Part shown: positions 8,177 through 16,557 of the stretch, piece after piece
How the letters are laid out: every line of letters begins with the position of its first letter
How positions within the stretch are numbered: the first letter of the stretch is position 1
Source: Leifsonia sp. fls2-241-R2A-40a
GTDB lineage: Bacteria; Actinomycetota; Actinomycetes; Actinomycetales; Microbacteriaceae
Length of the DNA: 64,000 nt
Assembly: GCF_030209575.1 (NCBI RefSeq)
Contig: NZ_JARVRS010000001.1
Coordinates: 1,736,001 to 1,800,000, forward strand
Direction of reading: 5' to 3'
Position numbers and translations under genes: made by a program
Notes under the pieces: model-generated
Databases searched by the model: none
What the model saw: only the letters and a program-made list of their open reading frames with translations
What the model was told of the DNA's origin: nothing

Positions 8177-8582
8177 CCCGATCGGACGCCCGGATGTGAA
8201 CGGCATATGTCGCACGTGTAAAAGTTCGTAACATTCCGCGGCCCTCTCTCGGCCGCGCGACCGGGGTACAGGGCGCGCGCATCCCGGGCGCGCCGTCGCG
8301 GCGAATCGCCCGGGACGCTCCGGCTGGGCGAATGCCACCCTGATCGGGACTTCTCCATTCGTCACCCGGGTCGGTCGGCGACGGTCGAAGCCGTCCGCCG
8401 AGTGTCCGCGTGTCTGCGGACACCCTCCAATGGGGGACGACGCGACACGCGGAAGACACCCGTTCCACCCCCACTTGCGGGTCGGTGCGTACCCCACGTA
8501 GAACTATCCACAACCCACCCGAACCCGACCAGATCCCCAGCGTTGCGGATGCCCACCCCACCCCACGTGAGAGGTCCCGTCC
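8177..8582 (+). promoter_or_regulatory. long upstream region of the exopolysaccharide operon, with competing hairpins and a candidate promoter
   Basis: About 400 bp without a convincing gene. Arms GTGTCCGC/GCGGACAC (8402-8409/8416-8423) form one hairpin. CCGCGTGTC/GACACGCGG (8406-8414/8444-8452) form another that uses the same left-hand bases, so the two exclude each other. A candidate promoter is TTGCGG (8475-8480), 18-bp spacer, TAGAAC (8499-8504). If transcription begins there, the hairpins are DNA palindromes upstream. If it begins earlier (an AT-richer patch lies at 8205-8240), they would be an RNA switch. I could not match a known riboswitch class. Confidence 0.45.
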
Positions 8583-10151
8583 GTGTTCATCTTTCTGTTA
8601 CAGCTCCGCCACATGCTCGGCGGGCACCCGGAGTTCTACCTCTTCGCGATCTACTCAGCTCTCATCTGGGTCATCTGGATCGTGAAGGTCCTGATGTCGC
8701 GCCGCTACCGCGCGTACACCGGCGAATTCCACGGGACGACCAGCGTCGTCGTCCCCGTGGTCGACGAGCCGCTCGACCTGTTCCGCGACGTGCTCGGCCG
8801 CATGGTCGAGCAGAAGCCGGGCGAGATCATCGTCGTGATCAACGGCGCCCCCAACCCGGAGCTCGCGGAGGTCTGCGAGGAGTTCGCGCCCCTGGTGCGC
8901 TGGGTGCACACGCCCATCCCGGGCAAGCGCAACGCCGTCATGATCGGCACGAAGATGTCGACCGGTGAGATCACCGTGCTGGTCGACTCCGACACGATCT
9001 GGACCGACGGGACGCTGGCCGAACTCGTCAAGCCGTTCGCCGACCAGCGCGTCGGCGGCGTGACGACGAAGCAGCGCATCCTCGAGCCGACCCGCAGCTG
9101 GATCACCCGCTGGGCGGACTGGCTGGAGAACTCCCGCGCCCTCTACTCGATGCCCGCGCAGAGCGTCGTCGGGCAGATCGGCTGCCTCCCGGGCCGCACC
9201 ATCGCCTTCCGCCGCTCGATCCTGATGCGGGTCATGGACAAGTTCATGACCGAGAAGTTCCTCGGGGTCTTCCTCGAGGTGTCGGACGACCGTACGCTCA
9301 CGAACCTCACCCTCAAGGAGGGCTACCGCACCGTCTACCAGCACACCAGCCTGGTCTACACGGATGCGCCCCTCAAGGTGAAGAAGCTGTTCAAGCAGCA
9401 GCTCCGCTGGGCGCGCGGCAGCCAGTACAACACGATGCGGATGCTCCCGTGGATGCTCGGCCACGCGCCGCTGCTGGCCTTCTTCTTCGTGATGGACATC
9501 CTGCTCCCGTTCATGCTCGCGGGAGTGATCGGCGGCTGGATCTACCGGTCGATCACCGGCGGTGGCTACAACTTCTACGAGGGCTTCCTGAAGTCCTACG
9601 GGATCGAGGGCGGCATCCTGACGGTTGTCGCGCTGATGGTCGCCTCCTCGGTGATCAGCATGTCGATCCGCCAGATCCGCCACCTCTCCGAGAAGCCGAG
9701 CGACTTCTTCCGGCTGCCGGTGTTCATCATCGTCTCGACGTTCTTCCTCATGCCGATCCGCCTGCTCGGGTTCTTCCGCATGGCGCATGCGAGTGGATGG
9801 GGCACCCGCGCCGGCGCCTACGCCGGCGGTCCCGCCGAGATCAGCTCCGAGGCGGAGATCGCGGCGCACGCCTCCGGTACGGCCGAGTCGGACGTCTTGC
9901 CGGCGTCCGGTCCCGTTCTCCCTGACTCCGTGGGCGGAATGACCACCGCCACAGCGCTCGCGACCCGCACGCAGCTGGCCACCCGCACCGAGGTCACCAC
10001 CCGGACCGAGGTCACCACTCGCGCCCAGGCCAAGGCCGCATCCACCCCGTCCGTGACCAAGAAGGCGCGACGCCGGCTGAACCCGCTCGCCGCCATCCCG
10101 TACCTGATCGGTATCGCGATCCTGACCCTGGAGGCTCTCTTCCTTGTCTGA
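8583..10151 (+). CDS. processive family-2 glycosyltransferase (hyaluronan / type-3-capsule synthase-like)
   Basis: A 522-residue membrane synthase. An N-terminal helix (~20-40) precedes the GT2 domain with VVPVVDEP, GKRNAV, the metal-binding LVDSDTIW (DxD), VSDDRTLTN and QQLRWARG (QxxRW), the full set of motifs of processive beta-glycan synthases. Three or four further helices follow, then an Ala/Thr-rich tail with repeated TRTEVT units and a last helix. It likely polymerises and extrudes a UDP-sugar-derived glycan. The operon makes UDP-glucose and UDP-glucuronate, so a glucuronate-containing polymer is inferred. It starts at GTG 8583 with an upstream AGAGG and overlaps the next gene by 8 bp. 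Confidence 0.85.
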   Translation: MFIFLLQLRHMLGGHPEFYLFAIYSALIWVIWIVKVLMSRRYRAYTGEFHGTTSVVVPVVDEPLDLFRDVLGRMVEQKPGEIIVVINGAPNPELAEVCEEFAPLVRWVHTPIPGKRNAVMIGTKMSTGEITVLVDSDTIWTDGTLAELVKPFADQRVGGVTTKQRILEPTRSWITRWADWLENSRALYSMPAQSVVGQIGCLPGRTIAFRRSILMRVMDKFMTEKFLGVFLEVSDDRTLTNLTLKEGYRTVYQHTSLVYTDAPLKVKKLFKQQLRWARGSQYNTMRMLPWMLGHAPLLAFFFVMDILLPFMLAGVIGGWIYRSITGGGYNFYEGFLKSYGIEGGILTVVALMVASSVISMSIRQIRHLSEKPSDFFRLPVFIIVSTFFLMPIRLLGFFRMAHASGWGTRAGAYAGGPAEISSEAEIAAHASGTAESDVLPASGPVLPDSVGGMTTATALATRTQLATRTEVTTRTEVTTRAQAKAASTPSVTKKARRRLNPLAAIPYLIGIAILTLEALFLV

Positions 10152-11652
10152 CCAGACCGCCCCCACCCGGGCCGCCGTGTGGTGGTCCCAGTCCAAAGCG
10201 CGATCGCAGGCGACAGCAGCCGCCGCGATCGTCCTCACCGCCGTGCTCGTCGGCATCTCCGCCTACGTGTGGGTCTCCCCGACCGGAGCGCCGCTGCGCA
10301 AGGCGGTCGACCAGGCCGCCGAGGTGGTGACGCCGTTCGCCGCCCAGAACGCCGAACTCAAGCGCAACCTCGACCGCGCGACCGCCACCATCGCCTCTCA
10401 GAAGGGCAAGCTGACGGCGATGGAGAAGGCCAGCCTGGCCTCCCAGGCGGCCACGGCGAAGCAGCTCGCCACCGCGCAGCAGAAGGCCTCGGCCGCGCAG
10501 AGCCAGCTCGCCAGCGTCCAGGCGCAGCTCTCCGCCGCGCAGGCCAAGGGCGCCTCGGGCTCGCACGCCTCGGGTTCCACCGCTGCCGGGTCCAGCCATT
10601 CCGCCACCGGCTCCGGCTCGTCGGGGAACGGCAGCGGCGGCGGCGGAAGCGCGCCCGCACCCATCACCGCCCCGGCCCGCGCCGACCTCGTCGCACCGGC
10701 CAAGCGCTACTACGGCATGTACACCGAGCAGGCTCCCTTCAACTGGGCCACCTTCGACGCCACCAGCGCCAAGGTGGGCGTCTCGCCCAACATGGTCGGC
10801 TACTTCAGCGGCTGGGATGAGAACTTCCGCGCCAACGCGGTGACCCGCTCCTGGCAGCAGGGCCGCCTCCCGCTGCTGACCTGGGAATCGCGCCCGATCG
10901 GCGACGCGAACAACGTCGTGAACTCCCCGGAGTACTCGCTGCCCAAGATCATCGACGGCAAATTCGACACCTACCTGCACCAGTACGCCAAGGACATCGT
11001 GGCCACCGGGCTCCCGCTCGCGATCCGTCTCGACCACGAGATGAACGGCAACTGGTACCCGTGGTCCGAGAGCGACGGGAACGGCGGCACGATCAACGGC
11101 AACAACCCCGGCGACTACGTGAAGATGTGGCAGCACGTGCACGACATCTTCCAGCAGGAGGGCGCCAACGACCTCGTGATCTGGGACTGGTCCCCGAACA
11201 TCGTCAACAAGCTGTCGCCGTCACTGCGGTCGGAGGAGTACCTCCGCTCGCTGTACCCGGGGGACGCGTACGTCGACTGGGTCGGTCTCTCCGGCTACCT
11301 GCGCCCGCCGTACCGGGCGGACCAGCAGTACACGTTCGACTACACGTTCAAGACCAGCCTCGACATGCTGCGCTCGATCGCCAAGAAGCCCATCCTGCTC
11401 TCGGAGGTCGGAGCCTCGGAGATCGGCGGCCACAAGGCGACCTGGGTGAGCTCGTTCTTCGAGTCGCTCGGCCGTCCCGAGAACTCGGACATCATCGGCT
11501 TCAGCTGGTTCAACCTCGCCATCACGAGCTACGTGCAGGGGGAGCGCGCCACGAACGACTGGCGCATCGACTCCCGCTCCGACTCGCTCTCCGCGTTCAT
11601 CGCCGGCCTCACCAGACCTGAGGACGACTTCGAGCTCACTCCCGCTCCCTAA
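10144..11652 (+). CDS. membrane-anchored GH26-like glycoside hydrolase
   Basis: 502 residues. An uncleaved N-terminal signal/TM helix (~20-40) is followed by an Ala/Gln/Lys-rich coiled coil (~65-135), a Ser/Gly linker (~140-175) and a catalytic domain. RLDHEMNGNWYPW carries the family acid/base Glu and ILLSEVGAS the nucleophile Glu, matching GH26 beta-mannanase-type folds. It probably trims or releases the polysaccharide made by the overlapping upstream synthase, acting outside the membrane. The start is a rare TTG at 10144 with a TGGAGG site 9 nt upstream; the 8-bp overlap implies translational coupling. True substrate is unknown. Confidence 0.8.
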   Translation: MSDQTAPTRAAVWWSQSKARSQATAAAAIVLTAVLVGISAYVWVSPTGAPLRKAVDQAAEVVTPFAAQNAELKRNLDRATATIASQKGKLTAMEKASLASQAATAKQLATAQQKASAAQSQLASVQAQLSAAQAKGASGSHASGSTAAGSSHSATGSGSSGNGSGGGGSAPAPITAPARADLVAPAKRYYGMYTEQAPFNWATFDATSAKVGVSPNMVGYFSGWDENFRANAVTRSWQQGRLPLLTWESRPIGDANNVVNSPEYSLPKIIDGKFDTYLHQYAKDIVATGLPLAIRLDHEMNGNWYPWSESDGNGGTINGNNPGDYVKMWQHVHDIFQQEGANDLVIWDWSPNIVNKLSPSLRSEEYLRSLYPGDAYVDWVGLSGYLRPPYRADQQYTFDYTFKTSLDMLRSIAKKPILLSEVGASEIGGHKATWVSSFFESLGRPENSDIIGFSWFNLAITSYVQGERATNDWRIDSRSDSLSAFIAGLTRPEDDFELTPAP

Positions 11653-11673
11653 CGACCGGAAAGGACGATCATC

Positions 11674-13092
11674 ATGACCGCTCCCAAGAAGACCCAGACC
11701 CCGCAGGCGGCCGAAGGCCGGCCCGCTCCCCGCATCAGCGTCATCGGCACCGGCTACCTCGGCGCCACCCACGCGGCCGCCATGGCCGAGCTCGGCTTCG
11801 ACGTCGTCGGCGTCGATACCGACCCCCGCAAGGTCGAGGAGCTGAAGGAGGGACGCGCGCCGTTCTTCGAGCCCGGCCTGCCGGAGCTCATCCGCCGGAA
11901 CGTCGCCGCCGGCCGGCTCACCTTCACGACCGATCTCGCGGAGGCCGTCGCCGTCTCGGACGTGCACTTCATCTGCGTCGGCACGCCCCAGCAGTCGGGC
12001 TCGTTCGCCGCGAACCTCTCCTACGTGGAGGCTGCGGCGCGCGGGGTCGCCGAGAACCTGACCCACGACGGTCTCATCGTCGGAAAGTCCACCGTCCCGG
12101 TCGGGACCGGCGCCCGCCTCCGTGCGATCGTCGCCGACGTGGTCCCCGCCGGGATCGATGTCGAGGTGGTCTGGAACCCCGAGTTCTTGCGCGAGGGCAA
12201 GGCCGTCGAGGACACGCTGTCTCCCGACCGGCTCGTCTTCGGCGGCACGTCCGCTGCGGCGGAGGCGACCCTGCGCCGCGTCTACGAGAAGCCGATCGCC
12301 GAGGGCACGCCCGTGCTCGTCGCCGACCTGCCGACCGCCGAGCTGGTGAAGGTCAGCGCGAACGCGTTCCTCGCCACCAAGATCTCGTTCATCAACGCGA
12401 TCGCGGAGGTGTGCGACGCGGCCGGGGCGGATGTCTCGCTCCTCGCTGACGCACTCGGTCACGACAAGCGGATCGGACGGCAGTTCCTCAACGCCGGCCT
12501 CGGCTTCGGCGGCGGCTGCCTCCCGAAGGACATCCGCGCACTCATGCACCGCTCGAACGAGCTCGGCGCGCACGGCGCTGTCGGTCTGCTGCAGCAGGTC
12601 GACGAGATCAACATGGGCCGACGGCAGCGGGTGATCGACCTGGCGCTGAAGGCGCTCGGCGGCTCCGTGCTGAACCGCCGGATCGGCGTGCTCGGCGCCG
12701 CGTTCAAGCCGCACACGGATGACGTGCGCGACTCCCCGGCGCTGAACGTCGCGGCGGCCCTGCACCTGCGCGGTGCTCAGGTGGTCGTCTACGACCCGCA
12801 GGCCCGGGCGACCGCGCAGCGCCTGTTCCCGACGCTCGGCTACGCGGACTCGATGGAGGAGGCGCTCACCGGCGCCGACCTGACGGTCGTGCTCACCGAG
12901 TGGGACGAGTTCACCACCGCCGACCCGGCCGCCCTGCGCGACATCGTCAGCGGCCGCAGCGTGATCGACGGCCGCAACTGCCTCGACGCGACGGCGTGGA
13001 GCCGCGCCGGCTGGAGCGTCTACGCCATGGGCACCGTGCCCGAGGTGGCGCCGCTGGCCGACGACCTCGCCGCCCTCGCCCCCGTCCGCTGA
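11674..13092 (+). CDS. ugd: UDP-glucose 6-dehydrogenase family protein
   Basis: 472 residues with the N-terminal Rossmann motif GTGYLGATHAAAMAELG, the central dimer helix, and the catalytic cysteine in GFGGGCLPKD (~265-275). The C-terminal UDP-binding domain contains GAAFKPHTDDVRDSPA. It oxidises UDP-glucose to UDP-glucuronate with two NAD+. The position between the synthase/hydrolase pair and galU supports UDP-glucose as substrate, although GDP-mannose and UDP-ManNAc dehydrogenases share these motifs. A ribosome site GGAAAGGA precedes ATG 11674; the gap from the upstream gene is 21 bp. Confidence 0.9.
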   Translation: MTAPKKTQTPQAAEGRPAPRISVIGTGYLGATHAAAMAELGFDVVGVDTDPRKVEELKEGRAPFFEPGLPELIRRNVAAGRLTFTTDLAEAVAVSDVHFICVGTPQQSGSFAANLSYVEAAARGVAENLTHDGLIVGKSTVPVGTGARLRAIVADVVPAGIDVEVVWNPEFLREGKAVEDTLSPDRLVFGGTSAAAEATLRRVYEKPIAEGTPVLVADLPTAELVKVSANAFLATKISFINAIAEVCDAAGADVSLLADALGHDKRIGRQFLNAGLGFGGGCLPKDIRALMHRSNELGAHGAVGLLQQVDEINMGRRQRVIDLALKALGGSVLNRRIGVLGAAFKPHTDDVRDSPALNVAAALHLRGAQVVVYDPQARATAQRLFPTLGYADSMEEALTGADLTVVLTEWDEFTTADPAALRDIVSGRSVIDGRNCLDATAWSRAGWSVYAMGTVPEVAPLADDLAALAPVR

Positions 13093-13117
13093 ACCCCGTC
13101 GACCTCAGGAGAGAACC

Positions 13118-14233
13118 ATGACCAGTTATGTGACCAAAGCGGTCATCCCCGCCGCCGGGTTGGGGACGCGCTTCCTCCCGGCCACCAAGGCCATGCCCAA
13201 GGAGATGCTCCCGGTGGTGGACAAGCCGGCCATCCAGTACGTCGTCGAGGAGGCCGTGACCTCCGGTCTCAACGATGTGCTGTTGGTGACCGGCCGCAAC
13301 AAGAACGCCCTCGAGAACCACTTCGACCGCAACGCGGAGCTGGAGGACGCCCTCGCCAAGAAGGGCGACATGGACCGGCTCCTCAAGGTCAGCTACTCGA
13401 CCTCGCTCGCCGAGATGCACTACGTCCGCCAGGGCGACCCGAAGGGCCTCGGCCACGCGGTGCTCCGCGCCAAGATGCACATCGGGCACGAGCCGTTCGC
13501 CGTGCTCCTCGGCGACGACATCATCGACGCACGCGACCCGCTGCTGTCCCGGATGCTGGAGGTGCAGCACGCCCTGAACACCACGGTCGTCGCCCTCATG
13601 GAGGTGCCGCCCGAGTCCATCCACCTGTACGGCGCCGCCGCGGTGGTCGAGACGGACGATGACGACGTGGTGCGGATCACGGGCCTGGTCGAGAAGCCCA
13701 GCCGCGAGAACGCGCCGTCGAACTACGCCGTGATCGGCCGCTATGTGCTCCGTCCGGAGATCTTCGACATCCTGGAGAAGACGGAGCCGGGCAAGGGCGG
13801 CGAGATCCAGCTGACGGATGCGCTGCAGGGCCTCGCGACCGCGCCGGCCTGGACCGGTGGTGTGCACGGCGTGATCTTCCGCGGACGCAGGTACGACACC
13901 GGCGACCGGCTGGACTACCTGAAGGCCATCGTGCAGATGGCCGTCGCCCGCGAAGACCTCGGCCCGGACCTCCTGCCCTGGCTGAAGGAGTTCGCGACGA
14001 CCGCCGGCCCGGCGGAGACCGCGCCCATCCCGACGTTCCCCGCGATGCCGGCGCCCGCGGCGGTGCCGGTGGTGGCGGTGGCTGTGGCGGTGTCCTCGGC
14101 TTCGCCGTCCGCGGCCGCATCGTCGTCGGCCGACGTCGCTGCGAAGCCGAAGCCCGCGAAGGCCACTCCGGCGAAGCCGGCCGCCGACGTCGAGGCCCCA
14201 CCCCGAGAACTCGTCCCGACCGCGGGCGCCTGA
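13118..14233 (+). CDS. galU: UTP-glucose-1-phosphate uridylyltransferase, with C-terminal extension
   Basis: The first ~290 residues are a standard GalU: PAAGLGTRFLPATKAMPKEMLP near the N-terminus (core GLGTRFLPATK), LGDDIID at ~128, GRYVL and GGEIQLTDAL. It makes UDP-glucose from UTP and glucose-1-phosphate, feeding the neighbouring dehydrogenase and synthase. The remaining ~80 residues are an Ala/Pro/Val/Lys-rich low-complexity tail (about 295-371) not found in normal-length GalU. An AGGAGAG site precedes the ATG. It is last gene of the operon and is followed by strong inverted repeats. Confidence 0.93.
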   Translation: MTSYVTKAVIPAAGLGTRFLPATKAMPKEMLPVVDKPAIQYVVEEAVTSGLNDVLLVTGRNKNALENHFDRNAELEDALAKKGDMDRLLKVSYSTSLAEMHYVRQGDPKGLGHAVLRAKMHIGHEPFAVLLGDDIIDARDPLLSRMLEVQHALNTTVVALMEVPPESIHLYGAAAVVETDDDDVVRITGLVEKPSRENAPSNYAVIGRYVLRPEIFDILEKTEPGKGGEIQLTDALQGLATAPAWTGGVHGVIFRGRRYDTGDRLDYLKAIVQMAVAREDLGPDLLPWLKEFATTAGPAETAPIPTFPAMPAPAAVPVVAVAVAVSSASPSAAASSSADVAAKPKPAKATPAKPAADVEAPPRELVPTAGA

Positions 14234-14235
14234 AC

Positions 14236-14364
14236 GCGGTCCGCGCGGGAGGCGACCCCCTCAACCCCCACGCCCCCCGCGCGGACCGCTCCGGTCCGCC
14301 CGTACCGCGGTACGTAGGAGATCCCGGGACGGTTATCCGACGGAAGCGGCCGCGTCTCCTACGT
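14236..14364. terminator. cluster of nested inverted repeats after galU
   Basis: Perfect 14-bp arms GCGGTCCGCGCGGG (14236-14249) and CCCGCGCGGACCGC (14276-14289) begin just after galU. The right arm can instead pair with GGTCCGC (to 14299). A 14-bp palindrome CGTACCGCGGTACG (14301-14314) and 10-bp arms ACGTAGGAGA/TCTCCTACGT (14312-14321/14355-14364) follow. They probably terminate convergent transcription from galU and the leftward gene at 14380. Confidence 0.6.
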
Positions 14365-14379
14365 TGGTCGCCGCGTCCG

Positions 14380-14679
14380 TCAGCCCAGTCCCAGCCGCTT
14401 GAGCGTGTGGCTCTCGGTGTGGCACGCATCCGTCTCGATCTCGTCGATCGCGATCGGGATGCTCGGGCCGACGGCCAGCCACACGAAACCGTCGCGGTGC
14501 GTCAGCGGAACGAGGTCCGTCGTGCCGTCCCGCAGCAGCGTCCGCACCCGCTTCAGCAGCGCGTATCCCTCGGCCGGTTTCGTCACGTACGTCTTCCGGC
14601 GGTAGTGGATGACGTGGGCGACGGTCTTCGGGCTGGCGCCGGCGGGGACGTCCAGGTCGGCGGTGGTGCTCTCGGTCAT
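14380..14679 (-). CDS. hypothetical protein (99 aa)
   Basis: A soluble protein without membrane segments or recognised domain. The middle reads HVIHYRRKTYVTKPAEGYALLKRVRTLL (core YRRKTYVTKPAEGY) and DGFVWLAVGPSIPIAIDEIE, consistent with a small alpha/beta fold. A GTG three codons upstream is also possible; I prefer ATG 14679 because it lies 7 nt after TACCGT on the minus strand. Stand-alone gene between the galU terminator region and the GH2 gene. Function unknown. Confidence 0.6.
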   Translation of the reverse strand: MTESTTADLDVPAGASPKTVAHVIHYRRKTYVTKPAEGYALLKRVRTLLRDGTTDLVPLTHRDGFVWLAVGPSIPIAIDEIETDACHTESHTLKRLGLG

Positions 14680-14719
14680 GGGATGCACGGTACGCCGCGG
14701 CCGCTCCCGTCGACAGCGC

Positions 14720-16507
14720 TCACGCTCCGAAGATCGTCCGCAGCTCCTCGATCGGCGCCTTCGGGCGGCGGTCCTCGAACACGAGCCCGTTCGTCTCCTG
14801 ACCGGTGTCGGCGAGCTGCGTGTAGCAGTAGCCGGCCAGCGGAGCGGACGAACGCACGGCGCCGACGAGGGCGCGCAGTCGCTCCACCAGGTCGGCCTGG
14901 CTCGTGGCGGTGGAGTAGCCCCACGCGTCGGCCGGACCGTTCTCGGTGTACGAGATGCCGCCGAACTCGGTCAGCATGATCGGCGCGTCGAGCCGCTGCT
15001 CGCCGTCGACGATCAGGCGGCGGCCCGGGAGGGTGAACGGCGCAGCGAGGATGCCCTCGCGGTTCGCGTACCGTTCGCGCACCCGCTCCGGGTCGTGGTC
15101 GTAGTCGTGGATCGACAGGATGTCGGACGCCGCGTGCTCCCACCCGTCGTTCGAGATGACCGGCCGGCTCGGGTCCACCGTCTTCGTCAGGTGCACCAGC
15201 GCCTTCGCGTACGACACCATCCGCGGGTCGTGCGCGATGTGCTGCACACCCCAACTCTCGTTGAGCGGCACCCAGGTGACGATCGAGGGATGCGACCGGT
15301 CGCGGTCGAGCACGGCCGACCATTCCGTCACGCTGCGCCGGATCGCCTCCGGGCTGAAGGCGTAGGCGGCGGGCGCCTCGCCCCAGGCCAGCAGGCCGAG
15401 TTTGTCGGCCCAGAACAGGAACCGCGGGTCCTCGTACTTCTGGTGGAGACGCGTGGCGTTGAAGCCCAGGTCGAGGATGAGCTGCGCCTCGGCGCGGAGC
15501 GCATCGGCGCTCGGCGCGGCCGAGTGCGACTCGGGCCAGTAGCCCTGGTTGAGCACCGAGCGCAGGTAGAGCGGGCGGTCGTTGAGCAGGAAGCGGCCGC
15601 CCTCGACCGCCACTGAGCGGAGACCGAAGTACGACGTGACCACGTCGCCCGCACCGCGGGGAGTGAGGAGGCTCACCGTGGCATCGAGAAGGGTCGGGTG
15701 CGAGGGCGACCACAGCAGCTCCTCGTAGGCCTGCCCGTTGGTCTGGCGGTGGATGCGGAACGGCACCTCCGCCTCGCGCCCGGCGATCGTCGTCTCGACG
15801 CTCGCCAGTGTTTCGGAGCCCAGCGCGACCGTGATCCGCACCGTGGAGCCGGCCGGCGCCGGGCGGCTCAGACGCAGCTGGGCGGTCACCTCGCCGGCCG
15901 GCACATCGGTGAGCCAGTGCAGCTGCACGACGCGGACGTCCGCGGCGGCCTCGAGCCAGACGGGCTGCCAGATGCCGGTGGTCCGGTGGTACCAGATCGA
16001 GTGCGGGTGGTTCCGCCAGTCCTGCTTGCCCCGCGGCTGCGCGACGTCGGCCGGGTCGTCCTCGGCGCGGACGGTGACGGAGAAGTCGCCGTCGCCGACG
16101 AGGTCGGTGATGTCGAGCGAGAACGGGGTGGACCCGCCCTCGTGACGGCCGGCCGAGCGGCCCTCCACCCAGACCTCGCACGAGTGGTCGACCGCGCCGA
16201 AGTTCAGGATGAGGCGCTCACCCGACGGGAGCTCGTCCCGCAACACGGTGCGCTGGTACCAGACGACGGGATGGAAGCCGGTGTCGCCGACACCGGACGC
16301 CTCCGACTCGAACGGGAAGGGCACCTGGATGACGCCGCTCAGCGCGCCGGACCGCTCCCAGTGCTCCCCGCGGCCGCGGTCCTCGTCGTCGAACGCGAAC
16401 GTCCACGGGCCGGACAGGTCGAGCCAGTCCGCCCGCACGAGCTGCGGCCGCGGGTAGCGGCCGTCCTGGGCGGTTGCCGCATCCACGCGGCGTTCCTCGG
16501 TGAGCAT
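14720..16507 (-). CDS. glycoside hydrolase family 2 (beta-galactosidase / beta-glucuronidase type)
   Basis: 595 residues: a jelly-roll sugar-binding domain (~30-195), an Ig-like domain (~200-290) and a TIM barrel. The barrel has VPLNESWG with the acid/base Glu and MLTEFGG with the nucleophile Glu, the GH2 catalytic pair. No signal peptide is seen, so it likely acts on imported oligosaccharides in the cytoplasm. Exact specificity is unclear. The promoter carries the same operator word as the ABC/GH43 operon on the other side of the LacI gene, so it belongs to that regulon. ATG 16507 was chosen over longer frames because of the promoter position and the GH2 start; the upstream extension overlaps the lacI-type gene out of frame. 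Confidence 0.85.
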   Translation of the reverse strand: MLTEERRVDAATAQDGRYPRPQLVRADWLDLSGPWTFAFDDEDRGRGEHWERSGALSGVIQVPFPFESEASGVGDTGFHPVVWYQRTVLRDELPSGERLILNFGAVDHSCEVWVEGRSAGRHEGGSTPFSLDITDLVGDGDFSVTVRAEDDPADVAQPRGKQDWRNHPHSIWYHRTTGIWQPVWLEAAADVRVVQLHWLTDVPAGEVTAQLRLSRPAPAGSTVRITVALGSETLASVETTIAGREAEVPFRIHRQTNGQAYEELLWSPSHPTLLDATVSLLTPRGAGDVVTSYFGLRSVAVEGGRFLLNDRPLYLRSVLNQGYWPESHSAAPSADALRAEAQLILDLGFNATRLHQKYEDPRFLFWADKLGLLAWGEAPAAYAFSPEAIRRSVTEWSAVLDRDRSHPSIVTWVPLNESWGVQHIAHDPRMVSYAKALVHLTKTVDPSRPVISNDGWEHAASDILSIHDYDHDPERVRERYANREGILAAPFTLPGRRLIVDGEQRLDAPIMLTEFGGISYTENGPADAWGYSTATSQADLVERLRALVGAVRSSAPLAGYCYTQLADTGQETNGLVFEDRRPKAPIEELRTIFGA

Positions 16508-16513
16508 CCCCTC

Positions 16514-16542
16514 AGCATGCCCGATCCGTGCAGCGCTGTAAA
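16514..16542 (-). promoter_or_regulatory. GH2 promoter with LacI-type operator
   Basis: Read leftward: TTTACA (16537-16542), exactly 17 bp, CATGCT (16514-16519), 6 nt, ATG. The near-palindrome TGCAGCGCTGTA (16529-16540) overlaps the -35 box and is identical to the word at 17661-17672. Confidence 0.7.
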
Positions 16543-16557
16543 GTCGGAAAATCCCGC

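Noticed and set aside
8177-8582. Known riboswitch class (for example c-di-AMP) upstream of the glycosyltransferase
   Set aside because: I could not match the conserved core of any class, so I report only the hairpins.
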